Shown here piece after piece: positions 36,021 to 45,519 of a stretch of DNA of 64,000 nucleotides. A program made the translations under genes and the position numbers. How positions within the stretch are numbered: position 1 is the stretch's first letter; each line of letters begins with the position of its first letter. Source of the DNA: Puniceicoccales bacterium (GTDB taxonomy: Bacteria; Verrucomicrobiota; Verrucomicrobiia; Opitutales; UBA953); contig JAISZI010000031.1 in NCBI GenBank assembly GCA_031269335.1, positions 16,820 through 80,819 on the forward strand. The letters run 5' to 3'. The notes beneath the pieces were generated by a model. It worked only from the letters and a program-made list of their open reading frames with translations, did not search any database and was not told where the DNA came from.

Positions 36021-37061
36021 ATGAACCAGAACTTGAAAACCGTAGGACTCTCCGCAGTCCTCGCCGCCGCAGCGACACTTCCTTCGCAAGCTGACGTTAC
36101 CATCAACCAATACTTATCCATCGAGGGCTACGTCGCCGCGTCAGCTACCTTTACCAAGGTGAGCAGCGGGGGATTACTTGGCCTGCCCAATGCAGGGAAA
36201 AACTATACCCTCTTCGACTCCCAGGCTGAGAACCTCGACCGGGCGTTCGTCGGTCTCAAAGGAAAACACGGTGCTTTTGACGGCGAAGTGAGCTTCCTCT
36301 ATATCCCAGACGGCGGCGGCAACGAAGCGGGCATCCTCGACGCCTACGCACGGTGGAGCCAAAACGGTTTTGCCGTCAAAGTCGGCAAGTTTCTGACTAA
36401 TTTAGGCTACGAAGCCTTTCACATACGCGATATGAACCAGCTCACGCGTGGACACCTCGTGGATTTCCCCGGTGGCTATCATACCGGCATTGACCTGAGT
36501 TATACCGCCCCCGATGAAAAGTTTTCCGTCGGCGGCGCCGTTCTCGACTCGCTCTTTGGCGGACAGGGCTTCTACGACGGCGACTACAATTTGAAAAACA
36601 TCGGTTTCGAGTTTTTCGCCTCATTCAAACCAAACAAACAAAGCAAAATTTTTGCCTCTGTCGGATACGACTCCAAAAATGATGACTCTTTCCGAACGGA
36701 TGGAGATGCCGCCAAAGACCAACTCGTCTTTGATTTCTGGGGAAGCTACGATATCACCGACGATATCTCCGTTGGAGCGGAATACTCCTATGCCCAAAAT
36801 AAAGCCTCGGACGACGGCTCGCGCGCCTGGATTCTGTTTGCAAAATATACCCTGCCTCAACTTAATCGAAAATTCTCCCTCGTCGGCAGAATAAGCTCCA
36901 TAGACCGCGATTTTGATGACGGTTCAGAATACAGGTTCACGCTATCACCCGCTTACAAATACTCAGATAATCTTCTTTTCCGCGCCGAAGTCTCTCATTT
37001 GCACGGCTCCGGAAACTATAATGATTATTTCTTCGGATTGCAGGCAATTTTTAGTTTCTGA
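36021..37061 (+). CDS. Outer membrane beta-barrel protein (porin-like)
   Basis: 346 aa from the ATG at 36021. A Sec signal (LKTVGLSAVLAAAATLPSQA) precedes a Gly/aromatic-rich sequence of alternating amphipathic strands, with KVGKFLTNLGYEAFHIRDMNQL, YHTGIDLSYTAP and a C-terminal Phe (GLQAIFSF) typical of barrels inserted by BamA. It most resembles the putative BBP2-type porins and would form a diffusion channel; the substrate is unknown. It is monocistronic: repeats upstream and a strong hairpin downstream. Confidence 0.75.
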   Translation: MNQNLKTVGLSAVLAAAATLPSQADVTINQYLSIEGYVAASATFTKVSSGGLLGLPNAGKNYTLFDSQAENLDRAFVGLKGKHGAFDGEVSFLYIPDGGGNEAGILDAYARWSQNGFAVKVGKFLTNLGYEAFHIRDMNQLTRGHLVDFPGGYHTGIDLSYTAPDEKFSVGGAVLDSLFGGQGFYDGDYNLKNIGFEFFASFKPNKQSKIFASVGYDSKNDDSFRTDGDAAKDQLVFDFWGSYDITDDISVGAEYSYAQNKASDDGSRAWILFAKYTLPQLNRKFSLVGRISSIDRDFDDGSEYRFTLSPAYKYSDNLLFRAEVSHLHGSGNYNDYFFGLQAIFSF

Positions 37062-37089
37062 AAAACGCCGGCGTATCAGTGAACGCAGT

Positions 37090-37118
37090 AACGCAGTGGA
37101 CCTGGCGTCCACTGCGTT
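37090..37118 (+). terminator. Strong hairpin after the porin gene
   Basis: A perfect 12-bp stem AACGCAGTGGAC / GTCCACTGCGTT with a 5-nt loop starts 29 nt after the porin stop. It has no T-run, so it may stabilise the mRNA 3' end or terminate with a factor. Confidence 0.55.
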
Positions 37119-37152
37119 CGCTGTGCTTGCCTCCCGGAAAGAGGGAGAAGGG

Positions 37153-38060
37153 AAGAGGGGGAAGGGTGGGGCGAAGGCGATGGCGCACCCCCCCCCAATT
37201 TACCCGCGCCAACGGCGCATCCTATGCCAGCCCAGGGCAACGCCCTGGGTAATGGGGGCACCACGCAAACCAAAGCCCCAAAGGGGCGGCACCAACATAG
37301 CCCAGACATGGGAGCGCAGGCGTCCCGCCTGCACGACTGCCCGCAGCCCCAACGGGGCGGCCCTAATATAGCCCAGGGCAACGCCCTGGGTATTGGGCAA
37401 CCACAAAAGAAAAGCCCCAAAGGGGCGGCACCAACATAGCCCAGACATGGGAGCGCAGGCGTCCCGCCTGCACGACTGCCCGCAGCCCCAAAGGGGCGGC
37501 CCTAATATAGCCCAGGGCAACGCCCTGGGTATTCGGGAAAAAGCGGAGGAGTGGAAAGCCCCAACGGGGCGGTCCTAATATAGCCCAGGGCAACGCCCTG
37601 GGTATCGGGCAACCACAAAAGAAAAAGCCCCAACGGGGCGGCACCAATCATTTCCCAGGGCAACGCCCTGGGGGAAGGGTGGGGCGAAGGCGACGGTGTA
37701 CCCCAATTTACCCGCGCCAACGGCGCATTCTGATGGGGTAGCCCAGGGCGTTGCCCTGGGATGGTATTGGTGCCGCCCCGTTGGGGCTTCTGGTGTTAAT
37801 GACGTTCAATACCCAGGGCGTTGCCCTGGGCTATGATTGGTGCCGCCCCGTTGGGGCTGCGGGCAGTCGTGCAGGCGGGACGCCTGCGCTCCCATGTCTG
37901 GGCTATGTTGGTGCCGCCCCGTTGGGGCTTTATTTTTGTGGTTGCCCAATACCCAGGGTGTTGCCCTGGGCTATCATTGGTGCCGCCCCTTTGGAGGCTC
38001 TGGTTTTGTTGTTCCCCAATACCCAGGGCGTTGCCCTGGGCTACATTGGGGCCGCCCCTT
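37153..38060. repeat. Cluster of nine CCCAGGGC palindromes with interspersed repeats
   Basis: The 19-bp palindrome CCCAGGGCAACGCCCTGGG (or its CGTTG-loop form) begins at 37231, 37372, 37511, 37584, 37654, 37742, 37812, 37952 and 38022. Between copies are GCCCCAAAGGGGC/GCCCCAACGGGGC palindromes and a unit reading GGGAGCGCAGGCGTCCCGCC (37310, 37450, inverted near 37870). Units point one way before about 37.7 kb and the other way after. An ~80-bp direct repeat (near 37153 and 37671) carries GCGCCAACGGCGCAT. Short ORFs here (PRALPWAILG, NTQGVALGY) are chance translations. No genuine gene is seen. Confidence 0.9.
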
Positions 38061-38082
38061 TGGTGCTTTGGGGACAACGCTT

Positions 38083-38415
38083 CCCCCGGAGGGGGATAAC
38101 GTGAATAACCGCCGGTGGAGCGCGAGCACAGCGAGCGCGGAACCGGCGGAATCGCCTCGCCACCCACCCGCGCCCTGAAGGGGCGCAACTCCAGACCTCG
38201 GTCATGCGCCGCTGCCTCGGATATGCTCCCGCTGTGCGTCCGTCTCTGCACGCCCCTGCTGCGACTATGCTGCGCTTATGTCGCCCCCCCCCGCAGGAAA
38301 GCACGGCAACGGTTGTTGGTCGCGCGCCCCGTCGGGGCGCGGGGAGAGAGAGGTCGCCGTCCGGCAGTTCCGCTGCGCCCCACTGCCGGTTATTCACGTT
38401 GTCCCCCTTCGGGGG
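38083..38415. repeat. Element D, large copy
   Basis: AACGTGAATAACCG at 38098-38111 and its exact inverse at 38387-38400 bound about 300 bp. Inside are a GCGAGCACAGCGAGCGC palindrome and CGCGCCCTGAAGGGGCGC-type hairpins. It is the longest D copy seen. Confidence 0.85.
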
Positions 38416-38600
38416 AGCGCGAGTGAAACGAGTGCGGATTACTGTCCTCGCGTTGAAGTCCAACGCCGCTGCTACCTTCGGGGGAGCGCGAGTGAAACGA
38501 GTGCGGATTACTCGGCGAGGCTGGAAGAGGCGAAGATCGCAACCCTCCTTCGGGGATGCGCGAGTGAAACGAGTGCGGATTACGTCATTCCCATTCGGGG
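38403..38600. repeat. Three near-tandem copies of element B
   Basis: GCGCGAGTGAAACGAGTGCG occurs in copies starting near 38403, 38475 and 38547, at a 72-bp period, each introduced by a CCTTCGGGGG-type stem. The intervening 30-35 bp differ. A partial fourth half-unit follows at 38590. The rest, to the folC start at 38803, is pyrimidine-rich and shows no gene. Confidence 0.85.
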
Positions 38601-38802
38601 GATGCGCCATTGGCTTCGCCTCAAAAGGGTGGCACCAATTGAGGCATAGGGGGGTGATTACCGCTTGCCCCTCTCATTCCTCCCCCCCCTCCTCTTTCCT
38701 CGCTTCTCACTCCTCACTCCTCTTTCCTCGTTCTTTCGTGACGGCGTGGGTGAAACCGGAAGCAAGCCCTGCCTTGCCACTGTGTTTTTCTCGGTGTCCA
38801 CT

Positions 38803-40110
38803 ATGTCCACTATGTCCACGGCATCTACTACGCAATGGCTCTATGCCTTGAAGAACCACGGCTCGAAGTTTGGGGTTGAGCGCATGGCGTTATTTGCGGG
38901 TGCTCTTGGGAATCCCGAACGGGCATTTCCGTCAATTCTTGTGGCGGGGAGCAATGGCAAAGGTTCTACGGCGGCGATGCTTGAGGCGATATATCGTGCG
39001 GGCGGGTTGCGGACGGGGCTATACACTTCGCCGCATCTTGTGCGGCTTGGCGAGCGAGTCCAAATTGACCGAATCTCGCTTTCTGACGCGCTAATCAGCG
39101 CGTATGTGGAAGAGCTTGCGGTGGTGGCGAGAGGGATTGCCGACCAAGACCCAGAAGATAGCCCTTCCTTTTTCGAGTTTATGACGGCGATGGCATTTCT
39201 TGAATTTAACCGACGCAGGGTGGACGTCGGCATCGTGGAAGTGGGACTCGGCGGGCGTTTAGATGCGACTAACATTTTGTCTCCGGCGGCGTCGGTGGTG
39301 ACGTCCATCAGCCTCGAACATACGAACTTGCTTGGAGACACTTTAGAAAAAATTGCGGCGGAAAAAGGCGGAATAATCAAAGTCGGGGTTCCGGTCGTGC
39401 TTGGGTTATTGCCCGATGCAGCCGAGCAGGTTTTACGAAAAATTGCCCGCGAGCGAAACGCTCCGGTGTTTTCCGTGCGGGAGCGTTTTAATGTTGGCGA
39501 AAAAGTGTATCCAGAAACGAATCTCGCGGGGGCGCACCAACGGGCAAATGCGGCGCTTGCTTTGCTCGTTGTAGAAGTGCTTCGCGGGCAATTTCCTGTG
39601 GACGATGCCGTGGCGCGTGCAGCCTTGCGGAAAACAGAATGGGCTGCGCGGTGGCAGACATTTACGCTTTCGCGTTCGCGGCAACTCATAGTGGACGCTG
39701 CACACAATGCCGAGGGTGCTGCTGCCATTGAACCCTTGCTGGAGAAACTTACACCCGCGCCGACAATTATCACAGGGGCACTGGGAAAAGAACGTGCTGA
39801 ACCGTTAATTGCGACATTGGCGCGGCACGCCCGTGCGTTGGTTTTCGTGCATATCGGGCAAGAACGTGCGTGCAGCTTTGAAGAACTCGCTTCTTGTGTC
39901 CCGCAAGGGTTTCGGGGGACGATTTCGTGCACCAGCGTCGAGGAGCTTTTTCCTGCGCTGGGAGAGTGCGCGGTAGGAGAAGACGGCGGAGCGGTGGTCG
40001 TCGTCGGATCGGTGTATCTCGCGGGAGAAGTTCTGACTCAATTTTTATACGGTGAAAAAAGCGGAGAGCCGTTTTTACAAGACTCGTTGCCCGTGTCGCG
40101 TGCCTTTTAA
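38803..40110 (+). CDS. folC: Bifunctional folylpolyglutamate / dihydrofolate synthase
   Basis: 435 aa from the ATG at 38803 (MSTMSTASTTQWLYAL); the ATG at 38812 is equally good, and upstream residues in the track are repeat translation. A Mur-ligase-fold enzyme adding glutamate to dihydropteroate and folates. P-loop VAGSNGKGSTAAMLEAI, then YTSPHLVRLGERVQID, FFEFMTAMAFLEF, EVGLGGRLDATNIL, TSISLEHTNLLGDTL, AAEKGGIIK and LIVDAAHNAEGAAAI. It heads a plus-strand unit with the thioredoxin-like, OppA-like and purN genes. Confidence 0.93.
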   Translation: MSTMSTASTTQWLYALKNHGSKFGVERMALFAGALGNPERAFPSILVAGSNGKGSTAAMLEAIYRAGGLRTGLYTSPHLVRLGERVQIDRISLSDALISAYVEELAVVARGIADQDPEDSPSFFEFMTAMAFLEFNRRRVDVGIVEVGLGGRLDATNILSPAASVVTSISLEHTNLLGDTLEKIAAEKGGIIKVGVPVVLGLLPDAAEQVLRKIARERNAPVFSVRERFNVGEKVYPETNLAGAHQRANAALALLVVEVLRGQFPVDDAVARAALRKTEWAARWQTFTLSRSRQLIVDAAHNAEGAAAIEPLLEKLTPAPTIITGALGKERAEPLIATLARHARALVFVHIGQERACSFEELASCVPQGFRGTISCTSVEELFPALGECAVGEDGGAVVVVGSVYLAGEVLTQFLYGEKSGEPFLQDSLPVSRAF

Positions 40111-40174
40111 TTCGCGTTGTGGGAACTTTTCTACCCGTGTTGTGTATTCCTTCTGTTACAAACCCAAAAAAGAC

Positions 40175-41371
40175 ATGAAACGTAAGGAACCATCGTTTTT
40201 CCAACATTCGTTTTTTCATTTTTTAACGTTGTTGTTTTTTTCAACTGCGACCCTTGCTTCAACGGGCGCAGGTGTTGCGTCGCGTAGTGAAACAAAAGCG
40301 CCGTCGGTGCCCGCAGAAGAGGATTCAGGCGCGCCGATCGACCATGAAACTACTTTCGTTGTTATTGATTGGCTGACAGATATGGAAGAAGCGCGGGCAC
40401 TCGCCAGCCAAACGGGACGAGACATCCTCGTCGCCTTTGTCGGCTCTGATCACAGTATTTGGAGCGGGCGTCTTGAAACGGAGGTCTTTTCGCATCCCGC
40501 CTTTGTCGCGAGTGTAAATAAGCACTTCGTCTGTGTATTAATAGATGATCCGCGCACCTATCGACTTCCCGAAGATGAAGAGCGTAAAAACACCGCCTTG
40601 AGGCAAGCGTGGCGGGTGCAAACAAACCCCACTGTATTCTTGGCGGACGAGACTGGGCGCCCTTACGCCGTCACTGGTTACCGCAGCATTAGCGCGCCCG
40701 AATATGCGAACCATTTGCTTACGCTACGCACTATCCATGAGCAGCGGGACCGGTTTTTTGCGTCCGCAAAAGCAGCCGGTAGCGACACTGAGCGCGCGGT
40801 CATGTTTTCACGGGCATTGCGCGAAATGGACGAGACGATTGTCCGCTTTCATTACCGCAACGAGTTGATGGAGCTGCGCAAAATTGATCCCAAGGACTCA
40901 ACGGGGCTAATCGGCGATATCGAATTTGTCCCCAGAATCACCCAGCTGCGCAACCACGTATTGCGGCTTGTTCGCCAAAAAAAATACCAAAACGCGACAG
41001 ATGCGGTGGACACGTTTATCAGGAGGAACGCTCCCTCTGGCGAGCACTTGCAACGGGTGTTGTTTTTGAAATTGCCCGTCCACGCTGCGTTTGGCGTGCG
41101 CGATCACGAAGCAATTTTACGGCTCATGGACACGATTATCGCCATCAATGCAGAAACGGAACACGGGAAGATGGCTGTCGAAGTGAAAGCAAACGCTAAC
41201 GCATTGATTGAAACAGAACGGAAAAAGGCGGTGAACGAAAAAGCTGCGCGAAAGGGAAAAGAGAAATCACCCCCAAAAGAAACGTCGAAATCGCCTGTAA
41301 AACCGCCCGCAAAAACACCGCCTGCGCCGCCACCCGCGAAAACACCGCCCGCGAAGTCGTCTGCAAAATGA
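40175..41371 (+). CDS. Secreted thioredoxin-like protein lacking the CxxC site
   Basis: 398 aa from the ATG at 40175, with a signal peptide (FLTLLFFSTATLASTGAGVAS). Residues about 65-190 have the thioredoxin-like pattern of secreted DUF255/thioredoxin_7 proteins (ALASQTGRDILVAFVGSDHS, EVFSHPAFVASVNKHFVCV, WRVQTNPTVFLADETGRP), but at the CxxC position the sequence is SDHSIWSG, so no redox pair is present. The helical C-terminal part ends in a Lys/Pro/Ala-rich tail (KTPPAPPPAKTPPAK). Its stop overlaps the next ATG by 4 nt. A binding or chaperone role is a guess. Confidence 0.7.
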   Translation: MKRKEPSFFQHSFFHFLTLLFFSTATLASTGAGVASRSETKAPSVPAEEDSGAPIDHETTFVVIDWLTDMEEARALASQTGRDILVAFVGSDHSIWSGRLETEVFSHPAFVASVNKHFVCVLIDDPRTYRLPEDEERKNTALRQAWRVQTNPTVFLADETGRPYAVTGYRSISAPEYANHLLTLRTIHEQRDRFFASAKAAGSDTERAVMFSRALREMDETIVRFHYRNELMELRKIDPKDSTGLIGDIEFVPRITQLRNHVLRLVRQKKYQNATDAVDTFIRRNAPSGEHLQRVLFLKLPVHAAFGVRDHEAILRLMDTIIAINAETEHGKMAVEVKANANALIETERKKAVNEKAARKGKEKSPPKETSKSPVKPPAKTPPAPPPAKTPPAKSSAK

Positions 41372-43068
41372 GAGCACGGGCGCGGAAAATTTTTCGGGGC
41401 GGTATCGGCGCCGTTGTCGTCGCCGTTGTCGCTGCCGTGATCTTTGTGAAAGCGACCCCGTTTGGCGGGCGAGGCGTGACGCGTGTCGTTGACCGGGCGA
41501 CGGCTGCGGGCGTGTTGCTTCTCAACAACAGTGCGGAACCCGTCTCGCTTGATCCGCAGGTTGTCACCGGTGCGGCTGACATGCGCATTGCGCGGGCACT
41601 TTTCGAGGGGTTGCTCGTCAACGACCCTATCAGCCTTGAGCCGCGCCCTGCGGCGGCGGTGCGCTACGAAGTCAGTGATAGCGGGCTTGAATATACTTTT
41701 CATCTGCGAGCCGGTTTGCGCTGGTCGGACGGGGAGCGAATCACCAGTGCCGACTTTCTTTTTGCGTGGCAACGCGTGCTTAGCCCCCGCTTCGCCTCGC
41801 CCAATGCCTCGATGTTTTTTGTCGTGAAGAACGCCCGTGCTTTTTACGAAGGGCGTCTGCGTGCGTTTAGTGACACTGGTTTTTCCGCGCCCGATGCGCA
41901 GACAATTCGCATCAAAGTCGAGCATCCTTGCGCCACCTTACCCTTGCTTCTTTGCCATCCCGCATGGGCACCCGTTCCCCGCCATGTTATTCTCCGTTAT
42001 GGAGTTGCGGACGCGCCCGGGACGGCTTGGACGCGCCCCGGGCGCATTGCCGGCAATGGCGCCTTTCGCCTCAAGACGTGGAAGGTTGCCGACCGAATCG
42101 AAGTTGAGCGCAATCCCTTTTATTGGAACGATGCCGCCACGCGGCTCAACGGCGTTAAATTTTTTGCGATAACCGACGCGCTCGCCGAAGAACGCGCTTT
42201 TCGCGGTGGTTTGCTGCACATCACGAGCACCGTTCCCCCGATGAAAGTGGCAACCCTGCGCGCTGCCGGGGACGCCGCGCTACGCCTCGACCCGTTTTTT
42301 TCGACGACCTTTATCCGCGTGAACACCCGGATTCCCCCGCTCAACGATGTGCGCGTGCGCCGTGCGCTTTCGCTTGCCCTGCGCCGGAGCGAGATCACGG
42401 AGCACGTCATGCGCGCTGGGGAAGTGCCCGCCTTTTGTCTAACTCCTGATGGTGTATCGGGATACACCTGCGCTGCGCACCTTGCCGAAGACGTTGCCGA
42501 AGCGCGGCGGTTGCTTGCGGAAGCGGGTTATCCCAACGGCGCCGGGTTCCCCGTCCTCAACTATCTTTACAATGATCACGAGACGAGCCGCCTGATTGCG
42601 CAGGCATTGCAAGAGATGTGGGCGAGCAAACTCGGCATCCGCGTAGAATTATCCAGCCGCGAGTGGAAGGTGTATAAGCGCGCCGTTGAGAGCGGGGAGT
42701 ATCAACTCGCCCGTTCGGCGTGGAGCGGCGATTACCCCGATCCCGCCAGTTTCCTCGAACTTTTCACTGCGCACTCCGAACAAAATCAAACCGGCTGGCA
42801 GGATGCCGCGTTTGACAAAGCTGTTGGCGCCGCTCTGCGTGCCCCTTTGCCCGCCGCCCGCCTCGCCCATTTTCAAGAAGCGGAAGCGCGCTTGCTCGAC
42901 AGGCTTCCCGTGATACCGATAGCGCACAACCGCAACAAGTTCCTCATTCGAGCAGAAGTGCGCGGCTGGCATCCCAACGTGCTCGACATACAATCTTTGA
43001 CAGCGGTCTGGCTCGAAAAAGAGCAACCTTGCCCGTCCGCTTCCCCCGTGGCAAAAGCTGCCCGATGA
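41368..43068 (+). CDS. OppA-type peptide ABC transporter substrate-binding protein
   Basis: 566 aa, family 5 extracellular solute-binding protein. A basic N-terminus with one hydrophobic segment (IGAVVVAVVAAVIFV) and no lipobox suggests a membrane-tethered or secreted periplasmic form. Family pattern: LDPQVVTGAADMRIARALFEGLL, YTFHLRAGLRWSDGERITSADF, NGAFRLKTWKVADRIEVERNPFYW, and LNDVRVRRALSLALRRSEI. No permease or ATPase genes are adjacent, so its transporter is elsewhere. Coupled by 4-nt overlaps to both the upstream thioredoxin-like gene and downstream purN. Confidence 0.88.
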   Translation: MRARARKIFRGGIGAVVVAVVAAVIFVKATPFGGRGVTRVVDRATAAGVLLLNNSAEPVSLDPQVVTGAADMRIARALFEGLLVNDPISLEPRPAAAVRYEVSDSGLEYTFHLRAGLRWSDGERITSADFLFAWQRVLSPRFASPNASMFFVVKNARAFYEGRLRAFSDTGFSAPDAQTIRIKVEHPCATLPLLLCHPAWAPVPRHVILRYGVADAPGTAWTRPGRIAGNGAFRLKTWKVADRIEVERNPFYWNDAATRLNGVKFFAITDALAEERAFRGGLLHITSTVPPMKVATLRAAGDAALRLDPFFSTTFIRVNTRIPPLNDVRVRRALSLALRRSEITEHVMRAGEVPAFCLTPDGVSGYTCAAHLAEDVAEARRLLAEAGYPNGAGFPVLNYLYNDHETSRLIAQALQEMWASKLGIRVELSSREWKVYKRAVESGEYQLARSAWSGDYPDPASFLELFTAHSEQNQTGWQDAAFDKAVGAALRAPLPAARLAHFQEAEARLLDRLPVIPIAHNRNKFLIRAEVRGWHPNVLDIQSLTAVWLEKEQPCPSASPVAKAAR

Positions 43069-43646
43069 AAATCGCCATTCTCGCATCCGGGCGCGGTTCC
43101 AACGCCGAAGCCATCCTCGCCGCACAGGAGGCAGGTCAGTTAGGAAATGCCCGCGTGAACGCGCTCTTTTGCGACGTCCCCGGTGCCCCTGTTCTTGGCA
43201 TCGGTGCGCGTTTTGGGGTGCCGACCTACCAACCGCCTGCGGGAGTGTTCAAAACAAAGTTTTCTCCCGAAGTGGAACTCGCATGGGCGCAGGCAATCCG
43301 CGAAACCGGCGCAGACTTTCTCGTGCTCGCCGGTTTCATGCGCGTCATCAAACAAGCTCTCCTTGAATCTTTTCCGAATCGCATCATCAATCTTCACCCC
43401 AGCCTCCTTCCGGCATTTGCGGGGTTGGACGCCATCGGGCAAGCGTGGCGGCACGGCGTCAAAATAACCGGTTGCACCGTCCATTATGTCAACGCCACCG
43501 TGGACGGCGGAACTATCATTGAGCAAGAAGCCGTGCGCCGCACGGACGACGACACGATGGAAACGTTTGCCGCAAAAATACACGCCGCCGAGCACCGTCT
43601 TCTCCCTGCCGTAATCCGCCGTTTAAGTGAGCGCGAAGCGGCGTAA
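43065..43646 (+). CDS. purN: Phosphoribosylglycinamide formyltransferase
   Basis: 193 aa from the ATG at 43065 (MKIAILASGRGSNAEAI), overlapping the OppA-like gene by 4 nt. It transfers the formyl group from 10-formyl-THF to GAR in purine synthesis, and shares folate dependence with folC at the start of this run. Signature blocks: SGRGSN phosphate-binding loop, DFLVLAGFMRVIK, NLHPSLLPAFAG with the catalytic His, GCTVHYVNATVDGG and the catalytic Asp region. It converges on fucI with 32 nt between stops. Confidence 0.93.
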   Translation: MKIAILASGRGSNAEAILAAQEAGQLGNARVNALFCDVPGAPVLGIGARFGVPTYQPPAGVFKTKFSPEVELAWAQAIRETGADFLVLAGFMRVIKQALLESFPNRIINLHPSLLPAFAGLDAIGQAWRHGVKITGCTVHYVNATVDGGTIIEQEAVRRTDDDTMETFAAKIHAAEHRLLPAVIRRLSEREAA

Positions 43647-43678
43647 ATTGACGAAGAAGACGGGCGGCGGTCGTTTTT

Positions 43679-45472
43679 TTAACCGTAGAGCGGACCGAAA
43701 TTCGCGCAGGCGCGAAAATCCGCGCTTTCGAGGCAAGCGGTGCCAAAGGAGTTCCAGACCGCCGGGCGGAAGATGCGGGAATCGTCTATGTTGTGCATAT
43801 AGACGGGGATGCGCAAAATGGCAGCGAGGGCGAGAAGTTGCGCGCCGATGTGGCCGTAGCTGATTGAACCGTGGTTGGCTCCCCAGTGGTTCATGACGCT
43901 GTAAACGTCTTTGAATGCGTTAGTTTTGAAAAGACGCGGGGCAAACCACGTAGTCGGCCATGTCCAGTCTGTGCGCAGATCAAGGGCGTTGTGGACATCT
44001 GTCGGGAGGCTGACCGTCCAGCCTTCAGCGATTTGCAAGACGGGACCGAGACCTTTGACGAAGTTGAGCCGGGTGAGTGTCACCGGCATCTCGCCGAGCG
44101 TGATGAATTTTGATGACCAACCTCCGCCGGGGAAATACTCCGTGACGGAAGGGTGCCACGTGGTGGCGGCGAGGCACTTCTCGACTTCTTCGGGGGAAAT
44201 TTCCCAATGGGGTTTCATGGCTGGGGCACCGTTGAGACTCTGGCGTCCGGAGCCGTCAAGGGCGGCGGCACCGGAATTGATAAGGTGAATGATGCCGTTT
44301 TCGGCGCGACCATCGAGGGTGTGTCCGGTGACGCGTTTGACGGCGGTCGGACTCCAATAAGTGCGCACATCGGCAAAGACTTGGGCGGTATTCGTGAGCA
44401 GGTGACCGAACAACATGGAAACGGCGTTGAGGGCGTCATTTTCCGTGGCGACAACACGCGGGCGGCGGGTGCCGTTCCAGTCGAAGGAGGAGTTGAGGAT
44501 AGCCTCCATGAAGTCGCCGTTAGGGTTGCCGTCCGTCCACTGCCGTTGCCCTTGGAAGCCTGCGGCAATGGCGTTGCGCCCCTGGGCTTCTTCAAACCAA
44601 CCGATTTTGGCGAGAGCCGGGTTGCCGTCCATGATATCGCGGACGATGAGTGCCATTTTAACGGATTCGTCCCATTCAAGATCGAGGTGGGAACGCGAGC
44701 GAACGGAGGCGCCGGTGTTTTTGTCACTGCCTTCTTTGCAATGCGAGGCGACCCAGCCGCGGGCGAGCGTGTATTCTTCGCTGTCGTAGATTTTGGCATC
44801 TATGCGGCGGCGGATTTCACTCATATCGAGGCACTCGACGCGCATGCCGAGGTGGCGTTCGAGGAACTCGTGGTTAAGGGTGGAACCGGCGATGCCCATA
44901 GAAGTTCCGCCGATGGAAACGTAGGATTTGCCCCGCATAAGGGCGGCGGCGAGAGCGGCTTGGGTGAAAACGAGGAGCTTTTCGCGCACGTCGTCGGGGA
45001 GCACTGTGTCGTCGGCGTCGAGCACGTCGTGCCCGTAGATGCCGAAGGCGGGTAGCCCTTTTTGCGCGTGCGCTGCGAGGACAGCGGCGAGATAGACCGC
45101 TCCCGGACGTTCGGTGCCATTGAAACCGAAGACGGCTTTTGGCGTAAGCGGGTCCATGTCCATCGTTTCGGAACCGTAACACCAACATTGGGTAACGGTG
45201 ATGGAGACGCCGACGTTCTCGTGGCGGAATTTTTCGGCGCACGCAGCGGCTTCGGCAACACCGCCGATAGTAGTATCGGCGATGACGCAGCGGACCGGAT
45301 CGCCGTCGGGCAGGCGAATCGAGCTGGAAATGAGGTGCGCCACGGTTTTGGCGAGCGACATGGTTCTCTCTTCGAGAGACTCGCGGACGCCGCGGCGACG
45401 CCCGTCAATGACGGGACGGATTCCGACGGCTGGTGCAGAAGCGGCGGAGAATTTTTTGGTGTTTGAACTCAT
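43679..45472 (-). CDS. fucI: L-fucose isomerase
   Basis: 597 aa, the normal length. It converts L-fucose to L-fuculose (Mn-dependent). Seen: [20 protein letters not shown] near the start, [53 protein letters not shown], and [23 protein letters not shown] at the C-terminus. It follows the FGGY kinase by 47 nt in the same operon. A (GGT)n tract lies directly before its ATG. It is a partner for the fucosidase at 12-15.6 kb. Confidence 0.95.
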   Translation of the reverse strand: MSSNTKKFSAASAPAVGIRPVIDGRRRGVRESLEERTMSLAKTVAHLISSSIRLPDGDPVRCVIADTTIGGVAEAAACAEKFRHENVGVSITVTQCWCYGSETMDMDPLTPKAVFGFNGTERPGAVYLAAVLAAHAQKGLPAFGIYGHDVLDADDTVLPDDVREKLLVFTQAALAAALMRGKSYVSIGGTSMGIAGSTLNHEFLERHLGMRVECLDMSEIRRRIDAKIYDSEEYTLARGWVASHCKEGSDKNTGASVRSRSHLDLEWDESVKMALIVRDIMDGNPALAKIGWFEEAQGRNAIAAGFQGQRQWTDGNPNGDFMEAILNSSFDWNGTRRPRVVATENDALNAVSMLFGHLLTNTAQVFADVRTYWSPTAVKRVTGHTLDGRAENGIIHLINSGAAALDGSGRQSLNGAPAMKPHWEISPEEVEKCLAATTWHPSVTEYFPGGGWSSKFITLGEMPVTLTRLNFVKGLGPVLQIAEGWTVSLPTDVHNALDLRTDWTWPTTWFAPRLFKTNAFKDVYSVMNHWGANHGSISYGHIGAQLLALAAILRIPVYMHNIDDSRIFRPAVWNSFGTACLESADFRACANFGPLYG

Positions 45473-45493
45473 GGTAGTGGTGGTGGTGGTGGT
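45473..45493 (-). repeat. GGT trinucleotide tract at the fucI start
   Basis: Six GGT units interrupted once by AGT lie immediately upstream of the fucI ATG (ACC repeats in the mRNA sense), in the place where a ribosome-binding site would normally be. Confidence 0.8.
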
Positions 45494-45519
45494 GATGTTT
45501 GTTTCTACGGTTGTGATGG

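Noticed and set aside
37076-38251. Numerous 60-150 aa ORFs in the repeat block
   Set aside because: All read through the same palindromes (ALPWAILG, GVALGY) in several frames and both strands, so they are repeat translations and not genes.
37153-38600. CRISPR-like array
   Set aside because: Repeats are palindromic, reverse orientation within the block, have irregular spacing and mixed families, and no cas genes are in the window.
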